From an uncultured Clostridia bacterium (GTDB lineage Bacteria; Bacillota; Clostridia; Oscillospirales; Acutalibacteraceae): 13,663 nucleotides of DNA. Within the stretch, counting starts at the first letter, position 1, and every line of letters begins with the position of its first letter. Positions 1-6,455 of this stretch are shown one piece after another. The notes under the pieces were generated by a model. It made no database searches. It saw only the letters and a program-made list of their open reading frames with translations, and was not told the DNA's origin. A program made the translations under genes and the position numbers. The stretch covers positions 1 through 13,663 of the forward strand of contig CANQSG010000041.1 in assembly GCA_947626485.1 (NCBI GenBank), given 5' to 3'.

Positions 1-566
1 TCGGGCACGGCATCTGCGACGGCGACACCGGCGCGCTGCTCTCGCTGAACAGCGGGGAGCTCGTCGACGCCGAAATTTTGTCGGTCGTCCCCGGTACGCG
101 CGGCTCGCCGGGCGAGCTGAAAGGCCGCTTTACCTTCGGCACGCTCGCGAAGCTGCTTTCCAACGATGAAACCGGCGTTTACGGACGCCCTGCCTGTGAA
201 ATCGACAGCAAAAACCTCGTCCCGATCGCGTTGCGGCAGGAGGTCGTCGCCGGGAATGCGAAGATTTTGACGACCGTCGCGGGACAGACCCCGGCGCTCT
301 ACGACTGCACCGTCGAGCTGCGCGCCTCGCACGCCGACGAGACGCAGAACCTGCTCGTCCGCGTGACCGACCCAACGCTGCTTTCCCTGACCGGCGGCAT
401 CGTGCAGGGCATGAGCGGCAGCCCGATCTTGCAGAACGGGCGGCTCATCGGCGCCGTCACCCACGTTCTCGTCAACGACGCCAGCTGCGGCTACGGCATT
501 TTCGCCGAAACGATGCTGCGCTCGGCGCAGGGACTTTCGAAAAAAGACCTGCAAAAAGCGTCGTAA
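1..566 (+). CDS. spoIVB: SpoIVB peptidase (stage IV sporulation protein B), 3' part
   Basis: This is the C-terminal 187 residues of the S55-family serine protease SpoIVB; the 5' part (signal anchor, PDZ domain) lies outside the window and the reading frame begins at base 3. The catalytic triad of the family can be read: His in GHGICD (codon 6-8), Asp in VTDPTLL (369-371) and Ser in GMSGSP (414-416). The Asp-Ser distance of 15 residues matches my recollection of B. subtilis SpoIVB. The following block, GAVTHVLVND..GYGIF, is the usual family end. In B. subtilis SpoIVB is made in the forespore, secreted into the intermembrane space, and triggers pro-sigma-K processing by cleaving SpoIVFA; that role here is from family knowledge. 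It lies 104 bp upstream of spo0A, the order typical of Bacillus and Clostridia. Truncation is by the window edge only. Confidence 0.95.
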   Translation, partial: GHGICDGDTGALLSLNSGELVDAEILSVVPGTRGSPGELKGRFTFGTLAKLLSNDETGVYGRPACEIDSKNLVPIALRQEVVAGNAKILTTVAGQTPALYDCTVELRASHADETQNLLVRVTDPTLLSLTGGIVQGMSGSPILQNGRLIGAVTHVLVNDASCGYGIFAETMLRSAQGLSKKDLQKAS

Positions 567-593
567 GTCGAAAGTTGTCGAGCGATTGTCGTC
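566..593 (+). promoter_or_regulatory. Candidate tandem 0A boxes upstream of spo0A
   Basis: Two 7-bp sites, AGTCGAA (566-572) and TGTCGAG (576-582), each differ at one position from the 0A box TGTCGAA. They are separated by exactly 3 bp, the 10-bp spacing known for tandem Spo0A dimer sites. A weaker third match, TGTCGTC, follows at 587-593. They sit about 55-82 bp upstream of the predicted spo0A transcription start and just overlap the spoIVB stop codon. Autoregulation of spo0A is inferred. GTCGA words are common in this GC-rich genome, which lowers confidence. Confidence 0.4.
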
Positions 594-612
594 GCGAATT
601 TCGTTTTCCGTC

Positions 613-641
613 TTGCATTTTCTTGACAAATATGGTAAAAT
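613..641 (+). promoter_or_regulatory. Sigma-A-type promoter of spo0A
   Basis: The -35 TTGCAT (613-618) and -10 TAAAAT (636-641) are 17 bp apart, and a TG at 633-634 gives an extended -10. A better -35 word, TTGACA (623-628), lies in the spacer but has no well-spaced -10. A short dyad, TGGTA-N5-TACCA (633-647), overlaps the -10. The local AT-richness stands out against the flanking coding DNA. I see no sigma-H-like promoter of the kind known for B. subtilis spo0A. Confidence 0.6.
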
Positions 642-670
642 ATACCAAACAAAATACAGGAGGAAGAAAG

Positions 671-1447
671 ATGGAAAAGAAATTAAAAGTCATCGTTGCG
701 GACGATTCCACGGAATTTGGCCAGAATTGCGCCAACGCCCTGCGAAGTTACGGTATGGATGTCAAACTCTGCGAGAAGGACGGTCAAATTCTGCTGAACC
801 GCGTCAGGCAGACTCGCCCCGACGTCGTTTTGGCGGACGTTTTTATGCCGAATCTTGACATTCTCGGCGTGCTGCACGAGTTGCAGGAGGTTGACGGCAA
901 GGACAGGCCGATGGTGATGGCGATGTCGAGCTACGACAATCCGCGCCTCGAAAAGGAGACGCTCAGCGCCGGCGCGAGCTATTATTTCCTGAAGCCCTTC
1001 GATTCGAACATGCTCGCCGAGCGCATCATTCAGCTTTCGGGCTGGAAGAACGAAAAGACGCCGGTCGTCGTCAAGGGCAGCGTCATCAGCGACCCCGACC
1101 TCGAGCTCATGGTGACCGAGATCATTCACCAGATCGGCGTCCCGGCGCACATCAAGGGGTATCATTACCTGCGCGAGGCGATCATGCTTTCGGTCAAGGA
1201 TCACGAGATGATCAATTCCGTCACGAAAATTCTCTATCCAACGGTGGCGAAGAAGCACGCGACGACCTCCTCCCGCGTCGAACGCGCCATTCGCCACGCG
1301 ATCGAGGTCGCCTGGGATCGCGGCGACGTCGACGTTCTGAATTCCTATTTCGGGTACACCATTCACAACGGGCGGGGCAAGCCGACCAACAGCGAGTTCA
1401 TCGCGATGATCGCCGACAAGCTGCGCCTGCGTCTGAAGATCAGTTGA
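671..1447 (+). CDS. spo0A: Sporulation transcription factor Spo0A
   Basis: This is the master response regulator of sporulation, 258 residues (about 267 in B. subtilis). The N-terminal receiver domain (about 4-120) keeps the acidic pocket D11/D12, the phospho-acceptor D56 in LADVFMP, and K108 in FLKPF. The C-terminal DNA-binding domain (about 150-258) has the diagnostic helix-turn-helix block around TSSRVERAIRHAIEVAWDRG and ends with KPTNSEFIA. Phosphorylated Spo0A binds 0A boxes to activate early sporulation genes and repress others. The ATG at 671 is chosen because AGGAGG (658-663) lies 7 nt upstream and the receiver fold starts directly after it; an upstream in-frame extension to 575 would pass through the promoter. 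The gene is monocistronic by the look of it: own promoter upstream, strong terminator downstream. No key residue is missing. Confidence 0.98.
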   Translation: MEKKLKVIVADDSTEFGQNCANALRSYGMDVKLCEKDGQILLNRVRQTRPDVVLADVFMPNLDILGVLHELQEVDGKDRPMVMAMSSYDNPRLEKETLSAGASYYFLKPFDSNMLAERIIQLSGWKNEKTPVVVKGSVISDPDLELMVTEIIHQIGVPAHIKGYHYLREAIMLSVKDHEMINSVTKILYPTVAKKHATTSSRVERAIRHAIEVAWDRGDVDVLNSYFGYTIHNGRGKPTNSEFIAMIADKLRLRLKIS

Positions 1448-1469
1448 AGGCATTTTGCACCGTTTTTCG

Positions 1470-1510
1470 AACCGTCTGCGGCTTTTTTGCGCTGCGGACG
1501 GTTTTCGTTT
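1470..1510 (+). terminator. Rho-independent terminator of spo0A
   Basis: Bases 1470-1482 pair with 1491-1503 in a 13-bp stem with two wobbles and an 8-nt loop, followed by the T-rich TTCGTTT tail (1504-1510). It begins 23 bp after the spo0A stop codon and separates spo0A from the ruvC promoter. Confidence 0.85.
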
Positions 1511-1542
1511 GCCCGGATTTCGCGGAATCGGCAGAAAAGCAC

Positions 1543-1571
1543 TTGCCGTCGCTTCTATTTTGTGTTATACT
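1543..1571 (+). promoter_or_regulatory. Strong sigma-A promoter of the ruvC operon
   Basis: The -35 TTGCCG (1543-1548) and -10 TATACT (1566-1571) have the ideal 17-bp spacing, and TGT just before the -10 gives the extended form. The predicted start near 1578 leaves a leader of about 47 nt before ruvC. No other convincing promoter is seen until 13098, so this may serve all genes to 13083. Confidence 0.85.
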
Positions 1572-1624
1572 AAATTGAATATTGCTATTCATTTTATGAC
1601 GCGACGGGAAAGGATGTGCGGCGG

Positions 1625-2140
1625 ATGCGGATTTTGGGAATCGACCCCGGCTATGCGACGGTCGGTTACGGCGTGCTCGATGCCGCGGGCGGCCGCTTTC
1701 GACCGGTGACCTTCGGCGCCGTCACGACGCCGGCGGGCATGCCCTTCCCGCAGCGCCTACAGGCGATCTACACCGACCTGCGCGCGATTTTGCAGGAGCA
1801 CCGGCCGCAGGCGCTCTCGATCGAAAAGCTCTTTTTCAACACCAACACGACGACGGCTATCGACGTCGCCCAGGCGCGGGGCGTCATTCTGCTCGCGGCG
1901 CAGGAGGCGGGGTTGACCGTCGCGGAATACACGCCGCTGCAGGTCAAACAGTCGGTCACCGGCTACGGCAGGGCGGAAAAATTTCAGGTCATGGAAATGA
2001 CCCGCCAGCTGCTCGGCCTGCGCGAGGTGCCGAAGCCGGACGACACCGCCGACGCCCTCGCCCTCGCGATCTGCCACGCCAACACACAAGGCTCCGTGCT
2101 CGGAAAATTGCAGCTGCAAACAGGAGGAATCAAACGATGA
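1625..2140 (+). CDS. ruvC: Crossover junction endodeoxyribonuclease RuvC
   Basis: RuvC is the dimeric Holliday-junction resolvase that nicks two opposing strands of a four-way junction moved by RuvAB. The 171-residue product has the usual family length. It starts with the RNase-H-fold strand ILGIDPG, carrying catalytic D7; the other acidic residues are E67 in SIEKLFF and D140/D143 in DDTADALA, matching the four-carboxylate site of the family. The ATG at 1625 is preferred to the GTG at 1616 because AAAGGA (1609-1614) is 10 nt from the ATG but abuts the GTG, and RuvC proteins begin right before ILGIDPG. It is first in the operon and overlaps ruvA by ATGA. RuvC presence fits Clostridia, since Bacilli generally use RecU. 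Confidence 0.96.
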   Translation: MRILGIDPGYATVGYGVLDAAGGRFRPVTFGAVTTPAGMPFPQRLQAIYTDLRAILQEHRPQALSIEKLFFNTNTTTAIDVAQARGVILLAAQEAGLTVAEYTPLQVKQSVTGYGRAEKFQVMEMTRQLLGLREVPKPDDTADALALAICHANTQGSVLGKLQLQTGGIKR

Positions 2141-2736
2141 TCGCTTCACTTCGCGGGATCCTGCGCGCGTCGGACGCGCAGTCGGTCATTTTAGAATGCG
2201 CCGGGGTCGGCTACCGCGTCGCCGTGACGGCGCGCACCCTCGCTGCGCTGCCGCCGGCGGGGGAGGAGGCCTTCCTCTACACCCACCTTTCCATCCGGGA
2301 AAACCTCATCGAGCTCTACGGCTTTCGCGATACCGCCGAGCTGACCTGCTTTAAGCTCCTGACCTCCGTCTCCAACGTCGGCGGCAAGATCGGCCTTGCG
2401 CTGCTCTCGGACTTCACGGCGGATCAGATCGCCCTGTGCATCGCGAGCGGCGACGCGAAGACCCTTACCCGAGCGAGCGGCGTCGGCTCGAAGCTCGCCC
2501 AGCGCATCGTGCTCGAGCTCAAAGACAAGCTCGGCGCATCCGGCCTTTCGTCCGACGGCGCCGTCCTCGAAGCGGTCGGCAACGCGACGGCGTCCGGCAA
2601 CACGGCGGAGGCCATCACGGCGCTCGTCACCCTCGGCTTCTCGCAGAGCGAGGCGTCGCTCGCCGTCGGTCGGCTCGACCCCTGTGCCCCGGTCGAACAG
2701 CTCATCAAAGACGCGCTGAAATCGCTTGCAAGGTAG
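2137..2736 (+). CDS. ruvA: Holliday junction branch migration protein RuvA
   Basis: RuvA tetramers bind the four-way junction and load the RuvB motor on opposite arms. The 199-residue protein starts with the canonical MIASLRG of the OB-fold domain I (about 1-62), followed by the helix-hairpin-helix domain II with LLTSVSNVGGKIGLALLS and the second hairpin ASGVGSKLAQRIVLELKDKL (about 70-135). A linker rich in small residues leads to the C-terminal domain III (about 150-199, EAITALVTLGFSQSEA), which contacts RuvB. AGGAGG (2122-2127) lies 9 nt before the ATG. The start codon overlaps the ruvC stop as ATGA, and ruvB follows 9 nt after its stop, so translation is probably coupled throughout the cluster. 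Confidence 0.97.
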   Translation: MIASLRGILRASDAQSVILECAGVGYRVAVTARTLAALPPAGEEAFLYTHLSIRENLIELYGFRDTAELTCFKLLTSVSNVGGKIGLALLSDFTADQIALCIASGDAKTLTRASGVGSKLAQRIVLELKDKLGASGLSSDGAVLEAVGNATASGNTAEAITALVTLGFSQSEASLAVGRLDPCAPVEQLIKDALKSLAR

Positions 2737-2745
2737 GTGGAAACC

Positions 2746-3789
2746 ATGGACGAAATGGATTTTGAAAACCGCATCGTCGCGCCGGAATTCACCACGCAGG
2801 ACGCCGAGATCGACGGCTCGCTGCGGCCGAGAACGTTGTCGGAATACATCGGGCAGGAAAAAGTCAAGGATAACCTGCGTATCTATATTCAGGCGGCGCG
2901 CGCGCGGGGGGAATCGCTCGACCACGTCCTGTTTTACGGCCCGCCCGGCCTCGGCAAGACGACCCTCGCCGGTATCGTTGCGCACGAGATGGGCGTCAAC
3001 CTGCGCGTGACTTCGGGCCCCGCGATTGAGCGCTCGGGCGACCTCGTCGCAATTTTGACGACCCTTTCGGAGGGCGACGTCCTGTTTATCGACGAAATCC
3101 ACCGCCTCTCGCGCGCGGTCGAGGAAGCGCTTTATCCCGCGATGGAGGATTTTTCCGTCGATATGATCCTCGGCAAAGGCCCCGCGACCCGCTCTTATCA
3201 CATCGACCTGCCGCATTTCACCCTCATCGGCGCCACGACTCGCTCCGGGCAGCTGACGGCGCCGCTGCGCGACCGGTTCGGCGTGCTGATGCGGCTCGAG
3301 CTCTACACCCCCGAGGAGCTCGCCCAAATCGTCCGCCGCTCCGCCGAAATTCTGAACATTCCGATCGACCGCAACGGCGCGCTTGAGATCGCCTCGCGCT
3401 CGCGCGGGACGCCCCGCATCGCCAACCGCCTGCTCAAACGGGTGCGCGACATCGCCCAGATCGAGCACGACGGCGCCATCGACGAGGACATCGCCCGCGC
3501 CGCTCTGCAGCGCTTTGAGATCGACGAGCTCGGGCTGGACGATTTCGACCGCCGCATGCTCTCGACCATCATTCAGACCTACGGCGGCGGCCCCGTCGGG
3601 CTCGACACCCTCGCGGCGGCGCTGGGGGAGGAGAGCGTCACGATCGAGGACGTCTACGAGCCGTATCTGATGCAGATCGGCTTTTTGACCCGCACGAACC
3701 GCGGCCGCTGCGTGACCCACGCCGCCTATGCCCACCTCGGCCTGCCGGTGCCGGAAGCCAACCCGCAGTACACGCTGCCGAATTCTTAA
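2746..3789 (+). CDS. ruvB: Holliday junction branch migration ATPase RuvB
   Basis: RuvB is the hexameric AAA+ motor that pumps DNA through the RuvA-bound junction. The 347-residue protein has the normal length and all motifs: Walker A GPPGLGKTT (65-73), Walker B LFIDEIHRL (113-121), sensor 1 GATTRSG, arginine finger in LRDRFG, and sensor 2 in RGTPRIANRLLKR. The C-terminal winged-helix DNA-binding domain includes YGGGPVGLDTLAAALGEE and ends near the typical RGR..T..AY motif. The ATG at 2746 is chosen because AGGTGG (2735-2740) sits 5 nt before it; the in-frame GTG at 2737 would overlap that site. It completes the ruvCAB unit. Downstream is an 80-nt gap that contains a mini-cistron rather than a terminator. 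Confidence 0.98.
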   Translation: MDEMDFENRIVAPEFTTQDAEIDGSLRPRTLSEYIGQEKVKDNLRIYIQAARARGESLDHVLFYGPPGLGKTTLAGIVAHEMGVNLRVTSGPAIERSGDLVAILTTLSEGDVLFIDEIHRLSRAVEEALYPAMEDFSVDMILGKGPATRSYHIDLPHFTLIGATTRSGQLTAPLRDRFGVLMRLELYTPEELAQIVRRSAEILNIPIDRNGALEIASRSRGTPRIANRLLKRVRDIAQIEHDGAIDEDIARAALQRFEIDELGLDDFDRRMLSTIIQTYGGGPVGLDTLAAALGEESVTIEDVYEPYLMQIGFLTRTNRGRCVTHAAYAHLGLPVPEANPQYTLPNS

Positions 3790-3802
3790 CATTTCTCTTG
3801 CG

Positions 3803-3808
3803 AAGGAG
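3803..3808 (+). promoter_or_regulatory. Ribosome binding site of the 17-codon mini-cistron
   Basis: AAGGAG lies 10 nt before the ATG at 3819. It is the only good Shine-Dalgarno sequence between ruvB and the methyltransferase and is about 60 nt from the methyltransferase ATG (3869), too far to serve it directly. It therefore points to the mini-cistron as the primary ribosome entry site. Confidence 0.55.
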
Positions 3809-3818
3809 CTGTTGCCCC

Positions 3819-3872
3819 ATGACAATCCGGTGGAAAAGCGCCGAAATCGGTTCGGCGCGGCGCGCGCTATGA
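3819..3872 (+). CDS. 17-codon leader mini-cistron, translationally coupled to the methyltransferase
   Basis: This short frame encodes MTIRWKSAEIGSARRAL and is preceded by AAGGAG at ideal spacing. Its stop codon overlaps the next gene's start as ATGA (3869-3872), the same junction used at ruvC/ruvA, ecfA2/ecfT and the DUF5711 gene/cvpA. The peptide is basic and has no recognised domain. What is seen is the site, the frame and the overlap; the inference is that it delivers ribosomes to the methyltransferase, whose own ATG has no Shine-Dalgarno. Alternatively it is the remnant of the methyltransferase N-terminus left by an old frameshift, or a leader peptide. Function unknown. Confidence 0.45.
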   Translation: MTIRWKSAEIGSARRAL

Positions 3873-4768
3873 GACAGGTCACGGATTTTGACGCCTTCGA
3901 GCTCATCGACGCCTCCGACGGCGAGCGGCTCGAGCGCTGGGGCGATATTCTGCTGATTCGCCCCGACCCGCAGGTCATCTGGAGCGGCGGCAGGGAAGAC
4001 CCCCGCTGGCAGCAGCCCCACGCCGTCTATCACCGTTCCTCGAACGGGGGCGGCGCCTGGGAACGCCGCCGAAACGTGCCCGACGTCTGGGAGATCGGCT
4101 ACCGTGGCCTTACCTTCCGCCTGAAACCCATGGGCTTCAAGCACACCGGCCTTTTTCCCGAGCAGGCGGTCAACTGGAACCTGCTGCAAACCTGTATTCG
4201 CAGCAGCGCCCGGCCGCTTCGCGTGCTCAACCTCTTCGCCTACACCGGCGGCGCGACGCTTGCCTGTTTGCAGGCGGGCGCGAGCGTGACCCACGTCGAC
4301 GCCGCGAAGGGCATGGTGCAGTGGGCGAAGGAAAACGCCGCCGTCAGCGGCCTTGCCGACCGACCGGTGCGCTGGCTCGTCGACGACTGCCTGAAATTTG
4401 TCCGGCGCGAGCTGCGGCGCGGCAACCGCTACGACGGGATCCTGATGGACCCGCCGTCCTACGGCCGCGGCCCTAACGGCGAGGTCTGGAAGCTCGAAGC
4501 CCAGCTCGCCGAGCTGCTGACGGCAGCCGGGCAGCTGCTGCGCGACGACGCCGCCTTCTTTCTGCTCAATTCCTACACGACGGGGCTTTCTCCCGCCATT
4601 CTCAATTACATGGTGCAAACGCTTGTCGTCGGCGCGCGGGGCGGCAGCGTCGCGACCGATGAGATCGGCCTGCCGGTCACCCGCCGCCCGCTCTCGCTGC
4701 CCTGCGGCAGCACGACCTACTGGATCAGGGAATCAACATGGATCACATCATCGAACTCGATAACGTAA
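3869..4768 (+). CDS. Class I SAM-dependent (rRNA-type) methyltransferase
   Basis: This 299-residue Rossmann-fold methyltransferase resembles the COG1092 group annotated as rRNA methyltransferases in Firmicutes. The N-terminal 110 residues carry the family signature LIDASDGERLERWGD, YHRSSNGGGAW and FKHTGLFPEQAVNW. SAM-binding motif I is VLNLFAYTGGAT (119-130), with acidic D144 ending the next strand, DD at 172-173, and the catalytic-type motif IV MDPPSYG (193-199). The DPP motif suggests amino-base (N) or pyrimidine methylation, but the target nucleotide cannot be read from sequence. The ATG at 3869 fits the family N-terminus but has no Shine-Dalgarno; it is coupled to the mini-cistron. The 3' end runs 31 bp into ecfA1 in another frame, unusually far, and the last ~12 residues look unlike a conserved terminus. 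Confidence 0.85.
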   Translation: MRQVTDFDAFELIDASDGERLERWGDILLIRPDPQVIWSGGREDPRWQQPHAVYHRSSNGGGAWERRRNVPDVWEIGYRGLTFRLKPMGFKHTGLFPEQAVNWNLLQTCIRSSARPLRVLNLFAYTGGATLACLQAGASVTHVDAAKGMVQWAKENAAVSGLADRPVRWLVDDCLKFVRRELRRGNRYDGILMDPPSYGRGPNGEVWKLEAQLAELLTAAGQLLRDDAAFFLLNSYTTGLSPAILNYMVQTLVVGARGGSVATDEIGLPVTRRPLSLPCGSTTYWIRESTWITSSNSIT

Positions 4769-5592
4769 GCTATTCTTATGCCGCGGACGACGCCGGGGAA
4801 AAGCAGGTGCTGGTTGATCTCAACCTTTCGATCGCGCGCGGCTCCTTCACCGTCATCCTCGGCCACAACGGCTCCGGCAAATCCACCCTCGCAAAGCTGC
4901 TCAACGGGCTCTACCGCCCGACTGCGGGGCGCGTGACGGTCGACGGCATGGACACCGCCGACGAGGCGCACGAACTCGACGTCAAACGCGCAGTCGGACT
5001 TGTCTTTCAAAACCCGGACAATCAGCTTGTCGCCTCGGTCGTCGAGGAGGACGTCGCCTTCGGCCCCGAAAACCTCGGCGTGCCCCCCGCAGAAATTCGA
5101 AGCCGGGTCGACGCGGCGCTGCATGCCGTCGATATGTACGAATACCGCACCGCCGCGCCCCACAAGCTGTCGGGCGGGCAGAAGCAGCGGGTCGCCATCG
5201 CCGGCGTCATCGCCATGGAGCCCGATTGCCTCGTCCTCGACGAGCCGACCGCCATGCTCGACCCGCGCGGCCGCCGCGAGGTGCTCGAGACCCTCGTCCG
5301 GCTCAACCGCGATCGCGGCATCACCGTCGTCCTCATCACCCATTATATGAACGAAACCGAGCCCGCCGACCGCGTCCTCGTCCTGCACGACGGGGCGCTG
5401 CTCGACGACGGCGCACCGCGCGAGGTCTTTCGCCACGTCTCCCTCCTGCGGCAGGCGGGGCTCGACCTGCCCCAGACGACCGATCTGCTTGATCGCCTGC
5501 GGCAAGCCGGTCTGCCGACGCCGGAAGGCATCCTCAGCGTGCCCGACTGCGTGCAGGCGCTGCTGCCGCTGCTTCGGCGGGAGGTGGTCTGA
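4738..5592 (+). CDS. ecfA1: ECF transporter ATPase EcfA1
   Basis: This is one of the two ATPases of an energy-coupling factor transporter, the shared motor that drives vitamin or metal uptake through interchangeable S components. The 284-residue ABC protein has Walker A GHNGSGKST (42-50), Q-loop Q91 in FQNPDNQL, signature LSGGQKQR (144-151), Walker B CLVLDEPT (164-171) and H-loop H202. FQNPDNQ is characteristic of EcfA-type ATPases. After the ATPase core comes the usual C-terminal segment (about 225-284, GAPREVF then D.P..). The start lies inside the end of the methyltransferase gene; only a weak AGGG lies upstream, consistent with coupled translation. It overlaps ecfA2 by one base (TGATG). 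No S component is encoded in the window, which suggests a group II (shared) module. Confidence 0.93.
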   Translation: MDHIIELDNVSYSYAADDAGEKQVLVDLNLSIARGSFTVILGHNGSGKSTLAKLLNGLYRPTAGRVTVDGMDTADEAHELDVKRAVGLVFQNPDNQLVASVVEEDVAFGPENLGVPPAEIRSRVDAALHAVDMYEYRTAAPHKLSGGQKQRVAIAGVIAMEPDCLVLDEPTAMLDPRGRREVLETLVRLNRDRGITVVLITHYMNETEPADRVLVLHDGALLDDGAPREVFRHVSLLRQAGLDLPQTTDLLDRLRQAGLPTPEGILSVPDCVQALLPLLRREVV

Positions 5593-6455
5593 TGCCGCTG
5601 CTTTCGGTCGAAAATTTGACTTACACCTACGGGCGCGGCACCCCGTTTGAAAAAACCGCCGTTTCCGACGTCAGCTTTTCGGTGGAGCCCGGCGAGATCG
5701 TCGGCCTCATCGGCCACACCGGCTCCGGCAAATCCACCCTTGTCCAGCACTTAAACGGCCTGCTCCGGCCGCAGCGGGGTCGCGTCCTGCTCGACGGGAA
5801 GGACATCTGGCAGAACGAAAAGCGCATTCGCGACGTCCGCTTTCGCGTCGGGCTGGTGTTTCAATACCCGGAATATCAGCTGTTCGAGGACACCGTCGAA
5901 CAGGATATCGCCTTCGGGCCGAAAAACTGCGGCCTGCCGCCCGACGAGGTGCGCGCCCGGGTCGCCGCCGCCGCCGAGGCCGTCGGCCTGCCCGAAAAGC
6001 TGCTGAAAAAATCCCCCTTCGACCTGTCCGGCGGGGAAAAGCGCCGCGCCGCCATCGCCGGCATCATGGCGATGCAGCCCGCCTGCCTCGTCCTCGACGA
6101 GCCGACCGCCGGGCTCGACCCCGCCGGCCGGGATCAGGTGCTCTCCCTGCTTACGCGCTACCGCGACACGACGGGCGCCGCCGTTCTCATCGTCTCGCAC
6201 AGCATGGAGGACATGGCAAAGCTCGCCGAAAAGCTGCTCGTGATGCATAACGGCAGCCTCGCCCTTTCGGGCACGACGGCCGAGGTCTTCGCACAGGCCG
6301 ACGCCCTCGTTGAAATGGGGCTCGACGTGCCGCAGATCACCGCCGTTTTCCTCGAGCTGCGCCGCGCCGGACTGCCGCTGCCGACGGTTTACACCGTCGA
6401 CGCCGCCGTCGACGCCCTGCTCGCCTACCGCGCCAAAGGGGGCGACCCCGCATGA
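5592..6455 (+). CDS. ecfA2: ECF transporter ATPase EcfA2
   Basis: This is the second ATPase of the ECF motor, 287 residues. Motifs are Walker A GHTGSGKST (41-49), Q-loop Q91 in FQYPEYQLFE, signature LSGGEKRR (145-152), Walker B CLVLDEPTAGLDP (165-177) and H203. FQYPEYQLFE with LSGGEKRR is the EcfA2 hallmark, so the two ATPases are distinct paralogues rather than a duplication. It pairs with EcfA1 to form the nucleotide-binding heterodimer on EcfT. GGGAGG near 5579-5584 serves the ATG at 5592, which shares a base with the ecfA1 stop. The 3' end overlaps ecfT by ATGA. Confidence 0.94.
   Translation: MPLLSVENLTYTYGRGTPFEKTAVSDVSFSVEPGEIVGLIGHTGSGKSTLVQHLNGLLRPQRGRVLLDGKDIWQNEKRIRDVRFRVGLVFQYPEYQLFEDTVEQDIAFGPKNCGLPPDEVRARVAAAAEAVGLPEKLLKKSPFDLSGGEKRRAAIAGIMAMQPACLVLDEPTAGLDPAGRDQVLSLLTRYRDTTGAAVLIVSHSMEDMAKLAEKLLVMHNGSLALSGTTAEVFAQADALVEMGLDVPQITAVFLELRRAGLPLPTVYTVDAAVDALLAYRAKGGDPA

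Noticed and set aside
623..646. TTGACA/TATACC as an alternative spo0A promoter
   Set aside because: The spacing is only 12 bp, too short for sigma-A; the TTGCAT-17-TAAAAT pair is better.
1546..1607. 7-bp inverted repeat CCGTCGC/GCGACGG around the ruvC promoter and leader
   Set aside because: The arms are 48 bp apart, one lies in the promoter spacer and is not transcribed, and such GC-rich 7-mers are expected by chance here.
1616..1624. GTG at 1616 as ruvC start, and likewise GTG at 2737 for ruvB
   Set aside because: In both cases the Shine-Dalgarno sequence abuts or overlaps the GTG, while the downstream ATG has proper spacing and fits the family N-terminus.
3790..3868. Riboswitch in the ruvB-methyltransferase gap
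   Set aside because: The 79-nt gap is too short for a known vitamin riboswitch, shows no convincing paired structure with a terminator, and is explained by the mini-cistron.
2191..3978. Very long minus-strand open frame (595 codons) opposite ruvA, ruvB and the methyltransferase start
   Set aside because: GC-rich coding DNA with strong third-position bias leaves antisense frames open. The plus strand holds fully conserved ruvA and ruvB, and the antisense product is low-complexity Arg/Asp/Gly-rich with no recognisable domain. The long minus-strand frames at 6830-8416 and 11410-12900 were rejected for the same reason.
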